DNA of 64,000 bases from Taishania sp037189645. GTDB lineage: Bacteria; Bacteroidota; Bacteroidia; Flavobacteriales_D; Crocinitomicaceae. The stretch covers positions 1 to 64,000 of the forward strand of contig JBBCIY010000004.1 of assembly GCA_037189645.1 (NCBI GenBank), read 5' to 3'. The translations under genes and the position numbers were made by a program. The notes below the pieces were generated by a model that worked only from the letters and a program-made list of their open reading frames with translations, was not told the DNA's origin and searched no databases. The first letter of the stretch is position 1; every line of letters begins with the position of its first letter. Positions 8,467-16,841 of this stretch are shown one piece after another.

Positions 8467-9186
8467 TTGAACTGGATTAGAAACATAACACTGATTGTAA
8501 TACTGCTTGGCTGTAAAAGTCAGCCAACAGTTCCCTTACATGCTCCTGACGAAGACATCAACCGGTCTGATGTCAGCTGTATCTGCATGATGTCAACAAT
8601 TGATACCATACCTGGCAAGTGTTTCCGTTTAACCGAAAAACAGGCCAGTCTCTTCATCAGCAAATGGAACCATTCGAAACATCAAGGAATGGTTAAAAAC
8701 ATAGCTCTTTATCATGTGAAGGTTTATCAGAATGATAGTACAACAAGAAATTTCCGCGTAAACGGAAAACTGATAAAAGAAAACGGAGACAATGCTTTTA
8801 AGATAAATGATGCTTTTTTCTTTGAAAGGGTCTGGGATGAACTGGACAAGGATCATATAGAACATATTAAATCCGTTTTTGATGAATATGTCCAGTCCGA
8901 TGAATCAACCGATTCTCCTGAAAATAAAGCATTAATGGAATCAAGCCTGAAAGCGCTGTGTCATGTAAAAAATCCACATGACCTGGAACTCCTTTTGAAT
9001 GTATGGATGTATTACGATCCAACTGATTTTCCAACAAGGCAATTAGTTGAAGAAGTATTGATTTTCAATAAACATGAAAGCATAATCGCAATTGAATCCC
9101 GGCAAAAAAACAAACGGGAAAAAGAACATGATGGCACCGCTCCTTTTTCAGAACTTAACCTTTTACTGGAGCAGATTGAAAAATAA
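8467..9186 (+). CDS. Hypothetical lipoprotein, TTG start
   Basis: 239 residues of unknown family. The frame begins with TTG at 8467, only 10 bp after ctpA, and the first residues form a lipoprotein signal with lipobox ILLGC. The first in-frame ATG (8587) would remove this signal, so the TTG is favoured. The mature part is rich in charged residues and includes a helical stretch from about residue 125 onward that could be HEAT-like (DLELLLNVWMYYDP). Being directly behind ctpA, it may act with that protease in the periplasm, but nothing in the sequence proves it. Confidence 0.65.
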   Translation: MNWIRNITLIVILLGCKSQPTVPLHAPDEDINRSDVSCICMMSTIDTIPGKCFRLTEKQASLFISKWNHSKHQGMVKNIALYHVKVYQNDSTTRNFRVNGKLIKENGDNAFKINDAFFFERVWDELDKDHIEHIKSVFDEYVQSDESTDSPENKALMESSLKALCHVKNPHDLELLLNVWMYYDPTDFPTRQLVEEVLIFNKHESIIAIESRQKNKREKEHDGTAPFSELNLLLEQIEK

Positions 9187-9301
9187 AAATCCATTACAAA
9201 CAACCTGCTGTTTGTATGTTTCAATCACGAAATTTCATTTTATCGGCAAGGTTGCTTAATTTCGTCATTAATTGGAAATCTGTTCAATCAAAACTAATAG
9301 G

Positions 9302-10192
9302 ATGAGTTCATCAGCAGAGAAATACAGCAAAAGGGGAGTAAAAACAAGCTACGTTTCAACAGTTATCGGTATTTCACTCGTGCTGTTTGTTATTTCCATT
9401 ATCGTGGGAGGCTCCTTTGCATTGAATTCCATCCAGAAACAGGCAAAAGAAAGCTTACAGGCAGATATTTTCTTCAAACCGGAATACTCTGACGCCGATA
9501 TCAAACAGGTAGAACAAGAGCTGCGTACCTGGGACTACTTCAGGCAGGTAAAATACATCGATTCCGACCAGGCAATAAAAGAACTGACGGGACTGGACCA
9601 GGATCCTTCCGACATAACCGCTATCCTGGAAGGAGAGATCGCCATTCCAACGAATATCAGCTTTCATCCGAAAGAAGAATATGCCGACCTGGAGGGAATG
9701 AAAAAGATCAAATCGGAGCTGTTAAAAGCGTATCCGGATGAAATTGACGAGGTACACTATAACGAAGAAAGTGTATCCGATGTGAACCTGGGATTCAAGC
9801 GTTTTGTCTTTTTATTCGGTTTTATTGCCATACTATTGGTAATTGTCGCGATCGCCATGATTAACAACACCATCCGACTGGCATTGTATTCACAACGTTT
9901 CCTGATCAAGACAATGCAGCTGGTCGGAGCTACGTCCGCCTATATCCGCAAACCTTTCCTGACAAAATCAATCTTGCAGGGGATCGTATCTGCAATACTG
10001 GGCCTGGGATTGTTCATGTTGCTGGTTTATGTAACAGACAACCTGATGGAGGTCATTGAAATCACATTAAGCCTGGAGCTGCTGCTTATCCTGTTCGGAT
10101 TTATCCTGATCCTTGGAATTTTGATCAGTTATATTTCTACCTGGTTTGCATTGAACAAATACCTGCGAATGAAAGTAGACGATCTGTATTAA
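9302..10192 (+). CDS. ftsX: Cell division protein FtsX (permease-like)
   Basis: Partner of the FtsE ATPase; the complex activates cell-wall hydrolases at the division site. The 296-residue protein shows the FtsX layout: one transmembrane helix near residues 20-40, an extracellular domain with the EEYADLEGMKKIKSEL stretch, and three C-terminal helices with AMINNTIRLALYSQRF in the FtsX-permease core. The ATG at 9302 (MSSSAEKYSKRGVKTSY) is the natural start; an in-frame TTG 10 codons upstream is not needed. ftsE is not adjacent, which is common in Bacteroidota. Confidence 0.92.
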   Translation: MSSSAEKYSKRGVKTSYVSTVIGISLVLFVISIIVGGSFALNSIQKQAKESLQADIFFKPEYSDADIKQVEQELRTWDYFRQVKYIDSDQAIKELTGLDQDPSDITAILEGEIAIPTNISFHPKEEYADLEGMKKIKSELLKAYPDEIDEVHYNEESVSDVNLGFKRFVFLFGFIAILLVIVAIAMINNTIRLALYSQRFLIKTMQLVGATSAYIRKPFLTKSILQGIVSAILGLGLFMLLVYVTDNLMEVIEITLSLELLLILFGFILILGILISYISTWFALNKYLRMKVDDLY

Positions 10193-10274
10193 GCATTCAC
10201 AACGATTCTTTTTGCTGGAATAAGAAAATCAATTGCGGTTCTTATTTACTTCCGGACTTCTCTGTGAAAAATAG

Positions 10275-10282
10275 TACCTTTA
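10275..10282 (+). promoter_or_regulatory. Likely -7 box of the M16 gene
   Basis: TACCTTTA, seven of eight bases of TAnnTTTG, 20 bp before the ATG at 10303. Confidence 0.4.
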
Positions 10283-10302
10283 CCCTGTAAACGGAAAGTT
10301 GT

Positions 10303-11562
10303 ATGATTGACAGAAAAAATGCCCCGGCAATAAAAGGAATTGATTCCATTCATTTCGAAAAACCGCTTGTTTTCGACATTACAAAGGGAAATCAGCTGTT
10401 TTGCATGACGAATGTTCAGAACGAAACAGCAAAATTTGAATTGTATTTCGATGCAGGAGCTGTACATGGGGCGACAGAAGTCGCATCGGTTGTCAATAGC
10501 TTACTGTTAAGTGGCACAGCCGGCAAATCCTCTGTACAGATCAGCACAGAAATTGACGGATTGGGAGGATTCCTGGAACAAGGAGTCGGGATGGAAAATG
10601 CTGTTTTTTCTGTATATGCGCTCCGTGAGAACATTTTGCCCATTGCCCGTATCGTTCAGGATGCGGTCGAAAACTGTGTGTTCCATGAGCGGGAACTGGA
10701 GCAGTCTCTCAGCAGCCGTAAGCAAAAACTAAGTGTGAATCTGGAAAAGGTAAGCGTAATGGCACAACGTTCTTTCAGGCAACGGTTCTTCAATAGCTCA
10801 GAAAGCTACGGCCGCATTGCGAACATGGACGATCTGGATGCCATTAAACGGGACGATCTGCTTCAATTCCACCAGCAACGCTATTTAAAAGGATTAAAAA
10901 AAATGGTGCTGGTGGGAAATTTCACACAAACAGAGATCGATGCGTTTATGGATATTTTCGGTGGGTGGGCCAGTGAAGAAAAAACAGTATTTGAAACAAC
11001 ATTCGAAAACATTAAAGGATACGCGCACGTTGAAAAAAAGGATGCGCTTCAGACCGCTATCCGTATCGGATGCCATTTATTCAATAAAACACATGAAGAT
11101 TATCCTGGTTTCCTGGTGTTGAACACAATTATCGGGGATTACTTCGGGAGCCGTCTGATGCGAAATATCCGTGAAGACAAAGGATATACCTACGGGATCG
11201 GATCAATGGTCAGTGAAATGGAAAATACCGGGTATTTCATGATCGGAACGGAAGTCGGAAAAGAAGTAAAAGACCTCGCTTTAGCGGAAATCAAGTATGA
11301 GCTGGATAAACTAAAAACAAAGCTTGTTCCCCGCGAAGAACTGGACTTGGTCAAAAATTACATGCTCGGCCAGCTCCTTAAAAGTGCCGACGGCCCCTAT
11401 TCAATGATGGATCTGTATCTTGGTGTGGAACAGTTTGGACTGAACCTGGAATTCTACAACCAGATGATTCACTCCATCAACGCTGTCACTCCCGAACAGA
11501 TCAGGGAGCTGGCCAACCAATACCTGAACTGGGACAATTTTACAATTGTAACAGCAGGTTGA
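10303..11562 (+). CDS. M16 peptidase-like protein lacking the zinc motif
   Basis: 419 residues with the two-half M16 (pitrilysin/MPP) fold. The N-terminal half has the family's DAGAVHG and GTAGKSS loops, but where active subunits have HxxEH this protein reads VVNSLLLSG, so it cannot bind the catalytic zinc. The C-terminal half keeps the substrate-contact Arg/Tyr motif (SRLMRNIREDKGYTYGIGS). It therefore resembles the non-catalytic subunit of M16 heterodimers such as MPP-alpha. In many Bacteroidota the active partner is the neighbouring gene; here the neighbours are ftsX and a MazG-like gene, so the partner must be elsewhere or absent. No signal peptide is evident. Confidence 0.85.
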   Translation: MIDRKNAPAIKGIDSIHFEKPLVFDITKGNQLFCMTNVQNETAKFELYFDAGAVHGATEVASVVNSLLLSGTAGKSSVQISTEIDGLGGFLEQGVGMENAVFSVYALRENILPIARIVQDAVENCVFHERELEQSLSSRKQKLSVNLEKVSVMAQRSFRQRFFNSSESYGRIANMDDLDAIKRDDLLQFHQQRYLKGLKKMVLVGNFTQTEIDAFMDIFGGWASEEKTVFETTFENIKGYAHVEKKDALQTAIRIGCHLFNKTHEDYPGFLVLNTIIGDYFGSRLMRNIREDKGYTYGIGSMVSEMENTGYFMIGTEVGKEVKDLALAEIKYELDKLKTKLVPREELDLVKNYMLGQLLKSADGPYSMMDLYLGVEQFGLNLEFYNQMIHSINAVTPEQIRELANQYLNWDNFTIVTAG

Positions 11563-11601
11563 TTCTGGAGAAACCTCCATCTTTCATCTCTGTATAATCC
11601 T

Positions 11602-11609
11602 TATTTTTG
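11602..11609 (+). promoter_or_regulatory. -7 box of the MazG-like gene
   Basis: TATTTTTG, perfect TAnnTTTG, 14 bp before the ATG at 11624, giving a very short leader. Confidence 0.55.
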
Positions 11610-11623
11610 TAAAAACAATTAAA

Positions 11624-12016
11624 ATGGAATTCAAGTCGATCATAGAAGCTGTTGAACGTTTCCACAATGCGTTCAGAATTGAAAACAATTATGCTCCGAC
11701 AGCCACCATCGGAGCTGACCAGATTGAATTGCGTCACCGCCTGATGCAGGAGGAAAACGACGAATACCTGCAGGCGGCAAAGAACGGAGATGTTGTCGAA
11801 ATTGCCGATGCATTAGGCGATCAGTTGTATATCTTGTGCGGAACGATCCTCAAGCACGGAATGCAGCACAAGATCATCGAAGTATTTGAAGAAATCCAGC
11901 GTTCCAATATGAGCAAACTGGATAAGGATGGAAATCCGATCTATCGTGAAGACGGGAAGGTGATGAAATCGGAATTGTATTTCAAGCCGGATATTAAGAA
12001 GGTTCTGGAATCATAA
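11624..12016 (+). CDS. MazG/PRA-PH-like nucleotide pyrophosphohydrolase
   Basis: 130-residue all-alpha NTP pyrophosphohydrolase of the MazG/HisE superfamily, predicted to cleave a nucleoside triphosphate to monophosphate and pyrophosphate. The metal-binding acidic residues are visible in RHRLMQEENDEYLQA and in VEIADALGDQLYI, which give the EExxE and ExxD patterns. A single short domain like this is typical of house-cleaning enzymes. It has its own promoter and faces the Fic gene convergently across an inverted repeat (12020-12052). The preferred nucleotide cannot be read. Confidence 0.85.
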   Translation: MEFKSIIEAVERFHNAFRIENNYAPTATIGADQIELRHRLMQEENDEYLQAAKNGDVVEIADALGDQLYILCGTILKHGMQHKIIEVFEEIQRSNMSKLDKDGNPIYREDGKVMKSELYFKPDIKKVLES

Positions 12017-12019
12017 ACC

Positions 12020-12052
12020 AATTGTCAATTGTTTGGCAATCAATTGACAATT
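12020..12052. terminator. Inverted repeat between convergent genes
   Basis: Perfect 12-bp arms AATTGTCAATTG (12020-12031) and CAATTGACAATT (12041-12052) with a 9-nt loop. It starts 3 bp after the MazG-like stop and its right arm contains the Fic stop codon. AT-rich and without a clean U-tract, but its position suggests a bidirectional transcript-end hairpin. Confidence 0.5.
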
Positions 12053-13013
12053 AGTCCAGTTTTCTTTTCCTGTCCCGGTTCCTGATATACTCCAAAACGG
12101 CCTCTTTGGAGGTGACCCAGTTTCGTCCTTCCTTAAACGCATCAATTTTACCTTGTCGTGCCAGCAAGCTGACATACTCTTCTCCGTATGGAATTTCCGG
12201 TTCATTGACAATGGACGAGATCGGTTGATAATCATCGTACGTATTGTTAAGGGAGCTCAGGTAAATGTCGAGGCTTCGCTCAATTGCCTGCAGCATCAGT
12301 AACAACAGCTTGGAGTAATCACCATTATTGGCGGCATTCAAGGCATCATAATACCTTTTACGGTCATTTTTCAGGATGATTGCCGGAGGATATCCTTCTT
12401 TCATCAGTAAAAGATTAAAGACCAGCCGGACGGTGCGGCCATTTCCATCAAAAAAGGGGTGGATCCATACAAAACGGTGATGAAAAATGGTTGATCTGAC
12501 GGTAATGTCCAGGTCAGATTGATTGGCCCATTCGATCAGTTCGGTCATAAGGCCATCTACTTTCAGTGCGTTGGGTGGGACAAAATTTGCACCTGAGATC
12601 CGTACGCCGGAGGTTCTGAATCTGCCGGCAAATTCTTTTTCTATTTTTTGAAGCACCAGCTCATGAACGGAAAGGATATCTCTGGTCGTAAGCATGTATG
12701 CATCGGAAACCAGGCTTTCCACAAATTCAATGGCTTCCTGGTGATTAACGGCTTCAAAATGCTCCCGCAATGATTTCCCTTTGATGGTAAATCCTTCTTC
12801 GATGATCATTTTTGTTTCCTGGAGTGTAAGGGTATTTCCTTCAATGCTGTTGGAATTGTAGGTCCATTCGATGGTCATGCTTTCTTTAATGCTTTTGAGG
12901 GCATACCCTGGAATAGGACGTAGTTTATCCAGCGCACTTTTTTTATCATGAATACGTTCCAGCTGTTTTTCAAGCCCTTCAAACTGGTATGGATATTCTT
13001 GCCATTTCTCCAT
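12051..13013 (-). CDS. Fic family protein with C-terminal HTH-like domain
   Basis: Predicted AMP-transferase. The 320 residues contain the full active motif HPFFDGNGRTVR (H185-R196) and, upstream, the auto-inhibitory motif SNSIEGN (S54-N60, with S54 and E58-G59 fitting S/T-xxx-E-G/N), placing it among self-inhibited Fic proteins with an N-terminal inhibitory helix. The last 45 residues (EEYVSLLARQGKIDAFKEG followed by RNWVTSKEAV) look like an excisionase/MerR-type DNA-binding helix-turn-helix. A perfect -7 box ends 5 bp before the ATG and a palindrome lies just upstream, so autoregulation is plausible. No antitoxin gene is adjacent. Confidence 0.88.
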   Translation of the reverse strand: MEKWQEYPYQFEGLEKQLERIHDKKSALDKLRPIPGYALKSIKESMTIEWTYNSNSIEGNTLTLQETKMIIEEGFTIKGKSLREHFEAVNHQEAIEFVESLVSDAYMLTTRDILSVHELVLQKIEKEFAGRFRTSGVRISGANFVPPNALKVDGLMTELIEWANQSDLDITVRSTIFHHRFVWIHPFFDGNGRTVRLVFNLLLMKEGYPPAIILKNDRKRYYDALNAANNGDYSKLLLLMLQAIERSLDIYLSSLNNTYDDYQPISSIVNEPEIPYGEEYVSLLARQGKIDAFKEGRNWVTSKEAVLEYIRNRDRKRKLD

Positions 13014-13018
13014 TTTTA

Positions 13019-13026
13019 CAAAGGTA
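13019..13026 (-). promoter_or_regulatory. -7 box abutting the Fic start codon
   Basis: Minus-strand TACCTTTG, perfect TAnnTTTG, ends 5 bp before the ATG at 13013. With initiation 4-7 bp past the box the transcript would have almost no leader. Confidence 0.5.
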
Positions 13027-13039
13027 CAATTTTTTAATG

Positions 13040-13069
13040 TCGGATAAAATTATTTTCCCAACTATCCGA
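13040..13069. promoter_or_regulatory. Palindrome in the fic-gltX intergenic region
   Basis: Arms TCGGATA (13040-13046) and TATCCGA (13063-13069) around 16 bp, 14 bp upstream of the Fic -7 box, where a -33 element or operator would sit. A candidate binding site for the Fic protein's own HTH domain; this is inference from position. Confidence 0.3.
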
Positions 13070-13157
13070 TATTATTTTTCAAAAGTTAAAAATATATGGC
13101 TTTGTTTCTTGAACCTGAAAAGGTTCAACTATTCTCTGCTGACTGTTCACTTTTTCA

Positions 13158-13165
13158 TATCTTTG
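13158..13165 (+). promoter_or_regulatory. -7 box that sets the gltX start
   Basis: TATCTTTG, perfect TAnnTTTG, 17 bp before the ATG at 13183. The longer frame starting at 13096 would begin upstream of this promoter. Confidence 0.65.
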
Positions 13166-13182
13166 CAAGAAATTTCAAACAA

Positions 13183-14709
13183 ATGTCAGAAAAACCGGTT
13201 AGAGTTCGTTTTGCTCCTTCACCTACAGGCCCATTGCATATGGGAGGAGTGCGGACAGCTTTGTACAATTATTTATTTGCAAAAAAGAACAACGGAACAT
13301 TTTTAATTCGTGTAGAAGATACAGACCAGACCCGATTTGTACCTGGAGCGCAGGAATACATTATGGATGCCTTGCACTGGTGTGGAATCATCCCTGCTGA
13401 AGGCCCTGGAATCGGTGGTGAATACGGTCCGTATGTTCAGTCTGAACGCAAAGAGATGTACAAACCTTATGCAGAGGGACTGGTTGAAAATGACAAGGCA
13501 TACTATGCATTTGACACACCTGAAGAGCTGGAAGCAGTGCGGGAGCAGGCAAAAGCGATGGGGATGCCGAACTGGCAGTACAACAGTGTAACACGCACAT
13601 CGATGAAAAATTCATTGACCTTGCCTGCCGATGAAGTAAAAAGAAAACTGGAAAACGGTGATCCGTATGTGATCCGTATCAAAATGCCCAGAAACCAGGA
13701 TGTCCGTTTTGAAGACATGATCCGTGGCTGGGTAACTGTAAATACCAATAACCTCGACGATAAAGTCTTGTTTAAAAGTGACGGGATGCCTACCTATCAC
13801 CTGGCGAACATCGTTGACGATTACCTGATGAAAATTTCGCATGTTATCCGTGGAGAGGAATGGTTGCCTTCAGCTCCCATGCATGTATTATTATACGAAG
13901 CATTCGGCTGGGAAGCACCCCGTTTTGCGCATTTACCCTTGTTATTACGTCCTGACGGAAACGGGAAATTGTCCAAAAGGGATGGTGACCGTTTAGGATT
14001 TCCTGTATTTCCTTGTGACTGGACGACAGCAGAAGGAGAACTTTACTCCGGGTACCGTGAAAAAGGATACCTGCCCCAGGCATTCGTGAATATGCTCGCG
14101 TTCCTGGGCTGGAACCCTGGTACGACCCAGGAGATTTTCACCCTTAAAGAACTGGAAGAGTCATTCACGCTGGAGCGTGTTTCCAAAGCAGGAGCAAAAT
14201 TCGATCCAGATAAGACAAAATGGTTCCAGCAACAGCACCTGAGAGCGGTTCCGGATGAAGAGCTGGCAGAGCTACTGATTAACAGCTATGGAGCAAGCGC
14301 TGATAAAACAAAATTGGAGAAAGTGGTCCACCTGATGAAGGAACGGGCAACCTTTCCGCAGGATATTTTACATGAAGGAGCCTATTTACTTACCCGTCCG
14401 GTTTCTTATGATGAGCAGACTGTCAGTAAAAAATGGAAAGACGATGCTGCTGGCTTAATGGGAGAATGGCTAGAGCAACTGGAAAATCTTACGGATTATT
14501 CTGCAGCAACAATTGAAACTGCATTCAAGTCGTTCATAGCAGAGAAGAACCTGGGAATTGGTGCTGTTTTGCCTTTGTTCCGCCTGTTGCTGACCGGGCA
14601 GGGAGCCGGGCCAAGCATGTTTGAAATTACAGAATTCCTGGGTAAAGAAGAAGCGATAGAACGCATGAAGATTGGTATTTCGGCGATTGAAGGAATAAAG
14701 CAAAACTAA
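13183..14709 (+). CDS. gltX: Glutamate--tRNA ligase
   Basis: Class I aminoacyl-tRNA synthetase charging tRNA-Glu, which also feeds haem synthesis through HemA (gene at 26217). 508 residues, with the HIGH-type signature PSPTGPLHMGG (H19-G22), the LIRVEDTDQTR segment, the KMSKS-type loop GKLSKRDGDRLG, and the anticodon-binding helical C-terminus. The start at 13183 (MSEKPVRVRFAPSPTG) is fixed by the promoter directly upstream; 29 further in-frame codons upstream lack homology. Bacteroidota often carry a GlnRS as well; whether this enzyme discriminates cannot be judged. Confidence 0.97.
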   Translation: MSEKPVRVRFAPSPTGPLHMGGVRTALYNYLFAKKNNGTFLIRVEDTDQTRFVPGAQEYIMDALHWCGIIPAEGPGIGGEYGPYVQSERKEMYKPYAEGLVENDKAYYAFDTPEELEAVREQAKAMGMPNWQYNSVTRTSMKNSLTLPADEVKRKLENGDPYVIRIKMPRNQDVRFEDMIRGWVTVNTNNLDDKVLFKSDGMPTYHLANIVDDYLMKISHVIRGEEWLPSAPMHVLLYEAFGWEAPRFAHLPLLLRPDGNGKLSKRDGDRLGFPVFPCDWTTAEGELYSGYREKGYLPQAFVNMLAFLGWNPGTTQEIFTLKELEESFTLERVSKAGAKFDPDKTKWFQQQHLRAVPDEELAELLINSYGASADKTKLEKVVHLMKERATFPQDILHEGAYLLTRPVSYDEQTVSKKWKDDAAGLMGEWLEQLENLTDYSAATIETAFKSFIAEKNLGIGAVLPLFRLLLTGQGAGPSMFEITEFLGKEEAIERMKIGISAIEGIKQN

Positions 14710-14767
14710 TATTACCTTCTCCCAAACCTTTGAGAGGGGCGAAAGGAAGGAATTCAGTGTATTGAAA

Positions 14768-15121
14768 ATGAAGCACCGCATAGAAGTCAACGGAATAAAG
14801 TGTTATGCTTATCACGGATGCCTGGAAGAAGAGGCCAGGATCGGGGGAAACTACGTTGTGGATGTTTCCTTACTGACAGATTTTTCGGAAGCCATCGAAA
14901 CGGATGACTTAACAAAGACGGTTTGTTATGTGGACATCAATACCATCGTAAAAGAAGAAATGGCCATTCGCTCAAAACTGATCGAACATGTAGGAGGCAG
15001 GATTTTTTCCCGCATCCGTTCAGAATTAAAGAACATTCATTTTCTCAGCGTGAAAATCATCAAGATCTGTCCTCCGATAAACGGGGATGTGGATAATTGC
15101 ACGATTGTGATCGAAGGATAA
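14768..15121 (+). CDS. folB: Dihydroneopterin aldolase
   Basis: Folate-pathway enzyme that splits 7,8-dihydroneopterin to 6-hydroxymethyl-dihydropterin and glycolaldehyde. 117 residues, the usual size, beginning MKHRIEVNGIKCYAYHGC and holding the family pattern YHGCLEEEARIGGNYVVD and, near the end, a KICPPINGDVD-like loop. The ATG at 14768 is preferred over a TTG two codons earlier. It follows gltX by 58 bp; that gap has a loosely inverted CCTTCTCCC / GAGGGGCGAAAGGAAGG stretch that includes AACCTTTG, a possible weak -7 box. It is convergent with batD. Confidence 0.93.
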   Translation: MKHRIEVNGIKCYAYHGCLEEEARIGGNYVVDVSLLTDFSEAIETDDLTKTVCYVDINTIVKEEMAIRSKLIEHVGGRIFSRIRSELKNIHFLSVKIIKICPPINGDVDNCTIVIEG

Positions 15122-15158
15122 AAGCGCAAGCAGATAGCAGATAAAGGTCAGAAATTGT

Positions 15159-16841
15159 TTATACCAGTCCTTCCAGGTCATTCATCAATAATTCCTGTTC
15201 TCCTTCGGAAGCAATCATCCCGTAGCGGGCATAATCGCATTTTTCGAACAGGTGTTGAATTGTAGCAACAGAAGCATCATTATTCTGCTTCATCAGGTTT
15301 AACAGTTCGCCTCTTGAAAGTGTGGAATCTGCCGGTTGTTTCAGCTTAAATTTCATTACCGCCATCACTGATCTTTCAAGTGCCGCATAAAATTTCTCCC
15401 GCTGTTTTTCCTTCAGGTAGAAGGCTGTCTGATGCACCAGGTCTTTTACTTCCTGCCGGGAAACCGCTTTTACAACAACCTTTTGTTCTTTTGGCTTTTC
15501 TTCCTTCTTCTTTGGTCTGAAAACAACAAACAAGAGGACCGCTGCCAGCAAAAGCAGGCCTCCCGCTCCATACCAGATCCAATTATTGTCTGCAAATTTA
15601 CCGGAAGGCTTTTTATCCAGGTTCTTCCGGTCTGCCTGCTGATCTGATACAGGCTCATCTCCCGTTTCATCATCCAGCTCAAACTTCGGGTTTTCCTCTA
15701 CCGTAATCTTTGTCGCCTTAGGTGCTTCTACTGAAACATATTTTTCTTCTTTCGGATTGAAATAGGCAATTTTTACCGGCTGAATGGTCTGTTCCCCTTC
15801 CCTTGTGACCTGGATGTGATACGTGTATGTTATTTTCCCTTCTGCTCCATGTACGTTGAATACATAATCCTCTTTCACCTCGGCATCACCGTAAGTGTTC
15901 ATACCTTTTGGCAAAGGCAGCACCGGTGCTTCAATAGCGTGTAAATTTCCTTTTCCGCTCACAATGACATCAACCTGTATAATGTCACCCTGCTTGATTT
16001 TTTTTGCTACATGATTCTGCGCTACTTCAAACTCACCCACAGCACCAATGAATTCTGCCGGTGGATTGGGTGGCAAAGGTACGATCTCAACCACCGGAAC
16101 GGAAGAAAGCACATTGAACCCGTGAGACCCGTATGGCAGATAAATCTCAAACGGCTGAATACTCAGCGTACCGCTTCCAACCGGGAACATCACTTTTCTT
16201 TCAAAGGCAAAAGATTCATAATTTCTTCGTTTGATCATTACCGTTTCCCACGATTCGCTTTGCTGTAACGGATAGAAATCATTCACTCCGTCGATTTCAA
16301 ACGATCTTCTCAAGATCGGCCGGCCGAATGTCCGTTCTTTGGAATAAACCCTTCCGGACAATACCAGTGGCTCTCCTTCATATATCCTCTCTGAAGATGC
16401 CTCAATAATCCCAAATGCCGGTTGGCGCAATTGCTTATTGGTAATCTCTTCCGGGCTGTTTTGTGTCGGGTTGGTTACGACATTAATGGTAACCGAATTT
16501 GATTTATAGGTCTTGTTCCCTGCTTTAACGTAAAACGGACCGAACTTATATTTTCCGGCCTTATTGAAGCTCCCTGAAAAAATAACTGTATGCTCCTGTT
16601 CCATCTTCCCGGAATTGAAATTCTGAACATATTGGGAATGCGACTGAACACCATATCCTTTCACAAAGTTGGACGGCCAGTTTTCCACAATATCCCCTTC
16701 CATATTAGACTTGATCGTAACCGACACAGCCTGGTTGATCCCAACCTCTTCGGGGGTGACAATCAGCTCCACCTTGGCCTTCTGGTTCCACGCACAGAAA
16801 GCACACAATATAAAACAGATATTTAAAACAATTGTTTTCAT
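15159..16841 (-). CDS. batD: BatD, oxygen-tolerance protein
   Basis: Last gene of the Bat operon. 560 residues: signal peptide (MKTIVLNICFILCAFCAWNQ), a long extracytoplasmic part of beta-rich repeats typical of BatD (VELIVTPEEVGINQAVSVTI, a proline-rich VPLPPNPPAEFIGAVGEF segment), one transmembrane helix (WIWYGAGGLLLLAAVLLFVVF) and a cytoplasmic helical tail. Its ATG overlaps the batC stop (TGATG). In-frame GTG and TTG codons directly upstream are not needed. BatD is thought to act with BatA/B/C in the envelope; loss reduces aerotolerance in some Bacteroides. The molecular task is not established. Confidence 0.93.
   Translation of the reverse strand: MKTIVLNICFILCAFCAWNQKAKVELIVTPEEVGINQAVSVTIKSNMEGDIVENWPSNFVKGYGVQSHSQYVQNFNSGKMEQEHTVIFSGSFNKAGKYKFGPFYVKAGNKTYKSNSVTINVVTNPTQNSPEEITNKQLRQPAFGIIEASSERIYEGEPLVLSGRVYSKERTFGRPILRRSFEIDGVNDFYPLQQSESWETVMIKRRNYESFAFERKVMFPVGSGTLSIQPFEIYLPYGSHGFNVLSSVPVVEIVPLPPNPPAEFIGAVGEFEVAQNHVAKKIKQGDIIQVDVIVSGKGNLHAIEAPVLPLPKGMNTYGDAEVKEDYVFNVHGAEGKITYTYHIQVTREGEQTIQPVKIAYFNPKEEKYVSVEAPKATKITVEENPKFELDDETGDEPVSDQQADRKNLDKKPSGKFADNNWIWYGAGGLLLLAAVLLFVVFRPKKKEEKPKEQKVVVKAVSRQEVKDLVHQTAFYLKEKQREKFYAALERSVMAVMKFKLKQPADSTLSRGELLNLMKQNNDASVATIQHLFEKCDYARYGMIASEGEQELLMNDLEGLV

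Noticed and set aside
12020..12052. Inverted repeat as a phage or integron attachment site
   Set aside because: No integrase, direct repeat pair or mobile cargo nearby; position between convergent genes fits a transcript-end hairpin.
14711..14752. Inverted CCTTCTCCC / GAGGGGCGAAAGGAAGG stretch as a terminator of gltX
   Set aside because: Pairing is interrupted and no T-run follows; it could as well be a weak promoter region for folB.
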